NCBI GenBank assembly: GCA_017419325.1
Contig: JAFOLN010000101.1
Coordinates: 1 to 10,620, forward strand
DNA length: 10,620 nucleotides
Direction of reading: 5' to 3'
Origin: Clostridia bacterium
GTDB taxonomy: Bacteria > Bacillota > Clostridia > Oscillospirales > RGIG577
The position numbers were made by a program, and so were the translations under genes. A model generated the notes under the pieces. That model was not told the DNA's origin and made no database searches. It worked only from the letters and a program-made list of their open reading frames with translations. Below, piece by piece: positions 5,583-10,620 of the stretch. Numbering within the stretch: the first letter of the stretch is position 1; every line of letters begins with the position of its first letter.

Positions 5583-6566
5583 ATGGAAACACTTGAGCCT
5601 AAAAAGCTTGCGCTTATACGCATCTTACAGATATTTCAGAAGCACAGCGACTGCGATCATCCGCTTACCCATGAGGATATCGCGGGATACCTTGACCGTG
5701 AGTACGGCATAACGCTTGAACGAAAGTCCATCGGGCGAAACATATCGCTTCTTAAGGAGGCGGGTTTTGAGATAGAGTCCCGTCGGGCGGGCAGCTATCT
5801 TGAGGCGCGCGAATTTACGGACGCGGAGCTTCGCATACTCATTGACGGCGTGCTTTCAAGCAAGCATATCTCCGCAAGATATTCAAAGGAGCTTATATCC
5901 AAGCTGTGCGCGCTTTCAAGCAAGTACTTTCGCTCCCATGTTAAGCATATTTACTCCGTGGGCGAGTGGGACAAGACCGAAAATCAATCGCTTTTTTACA
6001 ATATAGAGCTTATCGACGAGGCGATTGAGCAAAACAGGCAGATAAGGTTTGACTACAACAGATACGGCGCGGACAAGAAGCTTCACAAATCGCGCACCCA
6101 CTACGTAAGCCCCTATCAGCTGATCCTCCACAACCAGCGCTATTATCTAATGGCGCGAAACGAATATTGGGGAAACATGGCGTATTACCGCCTCGACCGC
6201 ATCACGAATATGACCGTCACGAAAAACGCGCTCACCCCCGTTAAGCAGGTGGAGGGTTATGAAAAGGGTATAGATTATAAGCTTTTGTCCACCGCTTTGC
6301 CGTATATGTATACCGACAGGCCGGAGCGGGTGGAGTTCGTGGCCGGGGAACACCTTATCGACCAGATCATCGACTGGTTCGGAAAGGACGTCCGCATATC
6401 AAAGCGGGACGACGGCAATGTTACAGTCAGCGTTATCGCAAGCCCCATGGCCATGGAGCATTGGGCCATGCAGTACGCGGGATATGTCACCGTGACCTCG
6501 CCCGCGAAGCTTTCCGACAGAGTAAAAGCCCGCCTTAAGGAGGCCTCGGAAAAGTACGGTATTTAA
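5583..6566 (+). CDS. WYL-domain transcription regulator (HTH + WYL + WCX)
   Basis: A 327-residue regulator of the DeoR-like/WYL type. Residues 5-75 form an HTH (DIAGYLDREYGI, then recognition region RKSIGRNISLLKEAGF). Residues 139-222 match a WYL domain: FYNIELIDEAIEQNRQIRFDY, then VSPYQLILHNQRYYLMARN, with the signature position reading YYL (187-189). Residues about 245-327 are the C-terminal WCX extension. Characterised WYL proteins include PafBC and DriD, which respond to DNA damage through single-stranded DNA, and regulators of CRISPR or phage defence loci. The ligand here is unknown. The ATG at 5583 follows AAGGAAG (5569-5575); a longer frame from a TTG at 5562 has no site. It is 27 bases after the nuclease-like gene and probably binds the dyad at 4650-4679. 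Confidence 0.92.
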   Translation: METLEPKKLALIRILQIFQKHSDCDHPLTHEDIAGYLDREYGITLERKSIGRNISLLKEAGFEIESRRAGSYLEAREFTDAELRILIDGVLSSKHISARYSKELISKLCALSSKYFRSHVKHIYSVGEWDKTENQSLFYNIELIDEAIEQNRQIRFDYNRYGADKKLHKSRTHYVSPYQLILHNQRYYLMARNEYWGNMAYYRLDRITNMTVTKNALTPVKQVEGYEKGIDYKLLSTALPYMYTDRPERVEFVAGEHLIDQIIDWFGKDVRISKRDDGNVTVSVIASPMAMEHWAMQYAGYVTVTSPAKLSDRVKARLKEASEKYGI

Positions 6567-6597
6567 TGCCGCATAAGAAAAGAATACTGCCGTTTTT

Positions 6598-6626
6598 GAC
6601 CGTGTTTTTGCACGGTCTTTTCTTTT
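6598..6626 (+). terminator. Terminator of the nuclease/WYL operon
   Basis: GACCGTG (6598-6604) pairs with CACGGTC (6611-6617) across a 6-base T-rich loop, followed by TTTTCTTTT (6618-6626). It lies 31 bases after the WYL stop codon and separates that operon from the AAA+ gene. No clear promoter for the AAA+ gene is visible in the remaining 80 bases, so read-through may supply some of its expression. Confidence 0.85.
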
Positions 6627-6709
6627 GTCCGTGTCCCGTTTTTGCCTCATCGCCTTTGCTACCATAACAGCGTAATAAGAAACAATGCATAAAACAGGAG
6701 GGAAAAGCC

Positions 6710-8728
6710 ATGATGTATTATAAAGTGACCGCTCAGCTTGCCGAAGAGCAATATGCCTGTGACATCGACAGCCGCAAAGCCGCAAGACAGCATGCCGGAC
6801 TGATCGCCTCAAAAGCCGAAGACTTTAAGCAAAGCCGCGGCGGCAGGGATTGCTTCTTTGTCTCCGGGATCGTAAACGAAAGTATAATCTGCGGCATTAT
6901 TTCAGTCGATTCAGATATCACCGCGGGCGACGCGCAGGCTTTTTTGAATGCGCTTGGCTTCGATGTAACAGACGTCACTGTGAATGAAATAACCTTTTCG
7001 TCTTTATGTAATCTGCTTAGCAGGGCCGAAAACAATTCCTACATAGAAGACGACTACGAGGTGCTTGAAAAATTCGGACTTGAAGGCCTCTCCAGAAGGT
7101 ACGGTTATTTCAATTTCACCGAGAATATTCTCATGCCTTCCGTGAAAAAGACGTCGCTCTATGAAACGGCCGGAAAGCTCTGCGCCGACAAAACTTTGAG
7201 CACGGAGCTCGACCGCATTTTTTCGGAGAGAACAAATCCTGGGGCATACGGCCATCCCGTCCATTATTTTGTCGAAACGAATAACACGGATACCGAAAAA
7301 GAACTGACTTACACGCTGCTTTCGGCGCTTTCCCAAAACAACAGGCTTAAAAGCATCAGGTACTGCACAATGGATATAAATCCCGGAAATGATCTTCCCC
7401 GCAGCCGTATCAACACCTTATATAAAAGCCTTTCGGGCGCCGCAATAATCCTGAGGTACTGCGGCGGCAACACGGAGGACAGCAACTACTCAAACGGAGA
7501 GATCGATACCATTCAGGCTCTCTGCGAGGCGACGACAAAATACCGTAACAGTGTACTCACCGTATTCTGTCTTCCGAGAGCATGCGAAGGGCTCAAAAAG
7601 GTGTTTTATGAGAATCTCGGCTCCTGCGCCATGGTGGAAATAAAGGAGGATCTCGCGGACAATGAAGCCGCGCGCAATTATCTTGCAATGCTCTGCGGCC
7701 GTCGTCATATCGAGCCCGATGATAATCTTTTCGATACGCTTGACTCCGATAAACTGTATCTTCCCGACGAGCTTTCGGATATTTTTGACGAATGGTATTG
7801 TATAAAGATGAAGACCACGGTATTCCCTCAGTACAGGGACATAGCGGTCTCGAGAAAGAAAGCCGCAAAAGAGACGGCGAGAGGCACCGCATTTGACGAG
7901 CTTCAAAAAATGGTGGGCCTTCATGAAGCAAAGGAAGTTATCGGAAAGGCATTGAACTACTATAAGCTTCAGAGAATATACAAGGACAAAGGCATAAAGC
8001 AGGACCGCGCCGCCATGCATATGGTATTCACAGGCAACCCCGGCACGGCGAAGACAACGGCGGCGCGTCTCTTTGCACGCATCATGAAAGAGAACGGGCT
8101 TTTGTCAAAGGGACACCTTACAGAGGTGGGCAGAAGCGACCTCGTTGGCAAGTACGTCGGGTGGACGGCGGATATCGTAAAGAAAAAATTTAAAGCGGCC
8201 ATGGGCGGCGTGCTGTTCATCGACGAGGCGTATTCGCTTAATGACGGCCGCGAAGGCCTTTACGGCGACGAGGCTATAAACACCATCGTGCAGGAGATGG
8301 AAAACCTGCGCGAGGACATGGTAGTGATCTTTGCCGGGTACCCCAGGGAAATGGAAAGGTTCCTGAGCCGAAACCCCGGCCTTCGCTCCCGCATAGCCTT
8401 TCATGTCCGCTTCGCGGACTACGACGCACAGGAGCTGTGCGACATTGCCCGCATTATCGGCCGGGCAAAGGGGATGACCTTAAGCGACGGCGCCGTGTCG
8501 AAGCTTTCGTCCGTTTTTGAGGAGGCTCGTCATCAGCCGGACTTCGGCAACGGCCGATACGTCCGAAACGTCATTGAGCTTTCAAAGATGAACCACGCCT
8601 CGCGCATCCTTTCCATGGACACGGACAAGGTCACTGACAAGATGCTCGTAACCATCGAGGAAGCGGATATAGAGGCGCCGCAGATAAAGACGGAGCCGAA
8701 AATGCGAACCATCGGCTTCGCGTCATAA
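6710..8728 (+). CDS. CbbX/SpoVK-type AAA+ ATPase with a degenerate second AAA+ module
   Basis: A 672-residue AAA+ protein. The C-terminal module is intact and of CbbX/CfxQ/SpoVK type: Walker A GNPGTAKTT (442-450), a pore-loop-like GKYVGW (480-485) and Walker B VLFIDEAY (501-508). Sensor 1 region VIFAGYP is at 539-545, arginine finger region NPGLRSR at 555-561, and sensor 2 GNGR at 613-616. Relatives form hexamers that remodel partner proteins, such as activated RuBisCO for CbbX. Residues about 145-365 align by eye with the same module but lack the ATPase residues: TNNTDTEKE replaces Walker A and GAAIILRY replaces Walker B. Residues 1-140 are unrecognised. The start is set by AGGAGGG (6696-6702); the ATG at 6713 is equally possible. 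A terminator separates it from the WYL gene. Its substrate is unknown. Isoleucine codons are about one-third ATA, unlike pcrA. Confidence 0.9.
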   Translation: MMYYKVTAQLAEEQYACDIDSRKAARQHAGLIASKAEDFKQSRGGRDCFFVSGIVNESIICGIISVDSDITAGDAQAFLNALGFDVTDVTVNEITFSSLCNLLSRAENNSYIEDDYEVLEKFGLEGLSRRYGYFNFTENILMPSVKKTSLYETAGKLCADKTLSTELDRIFSERTNPGAYGHPVHYFVETNNTDTEKELTYTLLSALSQNNRLKSIRYCTMDINPGNDLPRSRINTLYKSLSGAAIILRYCGGNTEDSNYSNGEIDTIQALCEATTKYRNSVLTVFCLPRACEGLKKVFYENLGSCAMVEIKEDLADNEAARNYLAMLCGRRHIEPDDNLFDTLDSDKLYLPDELSDIFDEWYCIKMKTTVFPQYRDIAVSRKKAAKETARGTAFDELQKMVGLHEAKEVIGKALNYYKLQRIYKDKGIKQDRAAMHMVFTGNPGTAKTTAARLFARIMKENGLLSKGHLTEVGRSDLVGKYVGWTADIVKKKFKAAMGGVLFIDEAYSLNDGREGLYGDEAINTIVQEMENLREDMVVIFAGYPREMERFLSRNPGLRSRIAFHVRFADYDAQELCDIARIIGRAKGMTLSDGAVSKLSSVFEEARHQPDFGNGRYVRNVIELSKMNHASRILSMDTDKVTDKMLVTIEEADIEAPQIKTEPKMRTIGFAS

Positions 8729-8751
8729 CTGATAAGCGCGGCGTCTATCCG

Positions 8752-10248
8752 TTACATCACGGCGTCGCGCAGCTTCTCCCACACCTTTACCATTGCATAT
8801 GTGTCAAGTTCACAGTATTTAAGCAGGTTTCTTCGCGTCATCTCGCGTTCCTCGGGCGTCATTTTCTCCATATGGGCAAAGGCGTTCATGGCTTCGCCGC
8901 CGTTATGCACGCCGTCGAGATTGTGATAATCAAGCTTCGGGTCTCCGGGGCATACGGCGGGGAGCACGCTCTTAATTGAGAAGCTCCCGCCCATGGCGCG
9001 GTTATAGTACCAGCCCGACTGAAACGGCGTGAGAAGATCCACGATATTGTCCGCTATGTTCATAAGATGCTCCCGAAGGTCGGGGAACATCTCCGCAAGC
9101 TCCTTAAGGCGCAAACATTCAAAGGATTTGTTGTACGCGGTGACACAGACGTTCATGGGTATATCGCGGCACAGGCTCTCGGCTATATCGCGCCGCGGGT
9201 CAACGCCGGGATCTGCGAGGAACTCACAGTGACGAATATCGCCGCCATCGCTTTCTATATAATGGAGGGAGTATTGAAAAGGTATCTGGGTATACGGTCT
9301 CGTTCCCGGGTACCGCGGCACGGCGGGCTGCACCGTCTCGAAGTCGAGAAAGTACAGCGGATAGGAAAGCCTTTCAAGAAAGGCTTTTATCTGCTTTTTG
9401 TCAACAAAAGTGCCCCTGTCCCGGAGGGAAAAATCCATCTGCCGCTTCGCAGCCGCGCTCATTTTCTTTCCGGAGCGCTCCAGCGCCTCAAAGGACACAA
9501 GCCCCTCGCGGTAATACTCAAGCTTCTTTTCAAGGGGAAGGCGATAGAGGTCAAAGACAGACGGTACGGGCAGATTTCGCGCGCAGTATCCCCAAAAATC
9601 ACAGGGATAAGGCTTTTTACAGCCCACCGACAAATCAAAGCACGGTTCTTCGTCGGACTCCATAAGCGTCCTTGCGGCATTTATATTTGCCTCCACATTC
9701 GCATATTCCCCGGCTATATTCCCCGATATATCCACGATGCGAAAGAGCTTTGAAAGCTCAAGCTCACCGTTAAAAACATAATCGCTGTTTATATATACAA
9801 GATACGCGCCCGTCACATTGACGCCGCACCGTCTGAGCACATACATCTGGTATGCGACGTCGGCGTAATATACGGCCTTATCGTAGTGTGTTGAGCTTTT
9901 AACCTCGTATATCGCCCGGCCGCCTCTCTCTCGGCGCAGGATATCAACGGCACAGTAGAGCCCCTCAAACGCAAAGGACGCCTCACATATGACGGGCGTG
10001 CCCTTATCAATATGAGCCTTTGTCTTTTTAATCATGGCGTCAATATCGAGCCTTCCGTCCTTAAACTCGGTTACCTCTGCGAAATCGCCGAAAAGCCCCA
10101 TGGCAAGGTCGCCCACCGTGTTTCCGTCGTCCATGCGCGCCTGCGCGCCGTCGTCCGAGACCGCCGCCTCAGGCTTGTATTTGCGAAGCCATGCCATCTT
10201 TGGGCATTGCCATAATTCACAGTATTTCGATTTTGAAAGATACATCAT
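8752..10248 (-). CDS. DUF2779 protein: Cas4-like Fe-S nuclease fused to DEDD exonuclease-like domain
   Basis: A 498-residue predicted nuclease. Residues 1-225 resemble Cas4/AddB-type PD-(D/E)XK nucleases. Cys10 and Cys15 are near the N-terminus, followed by E89, D102, the E115-V-K117 pair in YEVKSST and Q134 in DVAYQMY. A cysteine group at C203, C210, C216 and C222 could, with the N-terminal cysteines, hold an iron-sulfur cluster. Residues about 295-498 match DUF2779 and look like a DnaQ/RNase H-type exonuclease: YFLDFET (D302, E304), AYNKSFE (371-377), VDLL (D405) and KYCELDT (D482). The pairing suggests processing of DNA ends, but I know of no biochemical proof. AGGGAG (10259-10264) lies 10 bases before the ATG at 10248. 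It is divergent from rtcB and convergent with the AAA+ gene. Confidence 0.9.
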   Translation of the reverse strand: MMYLSKSKYCELWQCPKMAWLRKYKPEAAVSDDGAQARMDDGNTVGDLAMGLFGDFAEVTEFKDGRLDIDAMIKKTKAHIDKGTPVICEASFAFEGLYCAVDILRRERGGRAIYEVKSSTHYDKAVYYADVAYQMYVLRRCGVNVTGAYLVYINSDYVFNGELELSKLFRIVDISGNIAGEYANVEANINAARTLMESDEEPCFDLSVGCKKPYPCDFWGYCARNLPVPSVFDLYRLPLEKKLEYYREGLVSFEALERSGKKMSAAAKRQMDFSLRDRGTFVDKKQIKAFLERLSYPLYFLDFETVQPAVPRYPGTRPYTQIPFQYSLHYIESDGGDIRHCEFLADPGVDPRRDIAESLCRDIPMNVCVTAYNKSFECLRLKELAEMFPDLREHLMNIADNIVDLLTPFQSGWYYNRAMGGSFSIKSVLPAVCPGDPKLDYHNLDGVHNGGEAMNAFAHMEKMTPEEREMTRRNLLKYCELDTYAMVKVWEKLRDAVM

Positions 10249-10278
10249 ATTGTTTTTGCTCCCTGTTGTAATAACGAT

Positions 10279-10307
10279 ATTTTATCACATGCTCACATTT
10301 TTTTCAA
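10279..10307 (-). promoter_or_regulatory. Sigma-A promoter of the DUF2779 gene
   Basis: Minus strand: TTGAAA (10302-10307), a 17-base spacer, TAAAAT (10279-10284). The predicted start is near 10272, about 25 bases before the start codon. Confidence 0.75.
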
Positions 10308-10344
10308 ATAAACACGAAATGACCCCAAAACGGCGCATCGGATA

Positions 10345-10353
10345 TGGTATTAT
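10345..10353 (+). promoter_or_regulatory. Extended -10 promoter of rtcB
   Basis: TGG directly before TATTAT (10348-10353) forms an extended -10 element; no good -35 box stands 17 bases upstream. The predicted start is near 10360, giving a leader of about 78 bases. Confidence 0.5.
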
Positions 10354-10366
10354 ACATTACAGACAG

Positions 10367-10395
10367 GGAAAGCCGTTTCCGCCTCATGGCTTTTT
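10367..10395 (+). promoter_or_regulatory. Possible attenuator in the rtcB leader
   Basis: GGAAA (10367-10371) pairs with TTTCC (10376-10380) over a 4-base loop. The alternative AAAGCC (10369-10374) with GGCTTT (10388-10393) would make a terminator-like stem ending in five T (10391-10395). The two share 10369-10371 and exclude each other. Stems are short, so this may be chance. Confidence 0.3.
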
Positions 10396-10437
10396 AAGAA
10401 CAGGCGATATTCGATTTTAACTCATCGGAGGTACAAA

Positions 10438-10620
10438 ATGATAGAGATACACGGAAAATACGCGTCCGCGAAGGTGTTTACGGACGAGCTCGAACCCTCC
10501 GCGCAGGGGCAGATACAGGCCATGTGCGACCAGCCCTTCACAAAGGGGGCAAAGATACGCATCATGCCCGACGTTCATGCAGGGGCAGGCTGCACCATAG
10601 GCACGACCATGACCATAGGC
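10438..10620 (+). CDS. rtcB: RtcB-family RNA ligase, N-terminal part (truncated by window edge)
   Basis: The first 61 residues of an RtcB-family protein. RtcB joins RNA 2',3'-cyclic phosphate or 3'-phosphate ends to 5'-OH ends using GTP and manganese, and acts in RNA repair and tRNA splicing. The visible evidence is the conserved block around residues 42-54, IMPDVHAGAGCTIG, which is typical of the family. The metal-binding and guanylated-histidine motifs lie beyond the window. The early position of this block suggests the shorter bacterial RtcB form. GGAGG (10427-10431) is 6 bases before the ATG. It is transcribed divergently from the DUF2779 nuclease gene. Confidence 0.93.
   Translation, partial: MIEIHGKYASAKVFTDELEPSAQGQIQAMCDQPFTKGAKIRIMPDVHAGAGCTIGTTMTIG

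Noticed and set aside
7490..8020. 176-residue open frame on the minus strand
   Set aside because: Antisense shadow of the AAA+ gene; no ribosome binding site and no family resemblance.
9067..9753. 228-residue open frame on the plus strand
   Set aside because: It lies antisense within the DUF2779 gene, whose motifs are clear, and has no ribosome binding site or recognisable domain.

Overview
The window looks like part of a moderately GC-rich chromosome from the class Clostridia, probably near the Oscillospiraceae or a related gut lineage. This rests on strong sigma-A promoters with 17-18 base spacers, GGAGG-type ribosome binding sites, CCA-encoding tRNA genes, a PcrA helicase of Firmicutes type and a lipoprotein with a Gram-positive-style lipobox. 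The genus is not determined.

Layout. Positions 1-80 hold the unidentified end of an upstream gene or RNA, closed by a terminator. Positions 150-380 have no convincing protein gene. On the minus strand they carry two promoter-like boxes, each followed by a foldable segment: a roughly 70-base small RNA candidate with its own terminator, and a second hairpin candidate. Next, on the minus strand, is a five-gene tRNA operon (Gly-Arg-His-Gln-Lys) with a clear promoter and terminator, then a lipoprotein gene. The plus strand then holds pcrA (2002-4386) and a single tRNA-Leu(CAA).

The second half holds the accessory-looking material. A two-gene operon (4782-6566) encodes a protein with an N-terminal winged helix and a PD-(D/E)XK nuclease-like domain, followed by a WYL-domain transcription regulator. 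The operon promoter carries a perfect 8-base dyad over its -10 box. After a terminator comes a 672-residue CbbX/SpoVK-type AAA+ protein whose middle third appears to be a second, degenerate AAA+ module. It runs convergently, with a 23-base gap, into a minus-strand gene for a DUF2779 protein that joins a Cas4-like nuclease domain to a DEDD exonuclease-like domain. The window ends in the start of an rtcB-family RNA ligase gene, transcribed divergently from the DUF2779 gene.

How the genes may work together. pcrA, the nuclease/WYL pair, the DUF2779 nuclease and RtcB all act, or probably act, on nucleic acids, so the area reads as a loose repair or defence neighbourhood. Only the nuclease and WYL genes are clearly co-transcribed. 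A damage- or phage-responsive switch made of the WYL regulator and its nuclease partner is a reasonable hypothesis; nothing here proves it.
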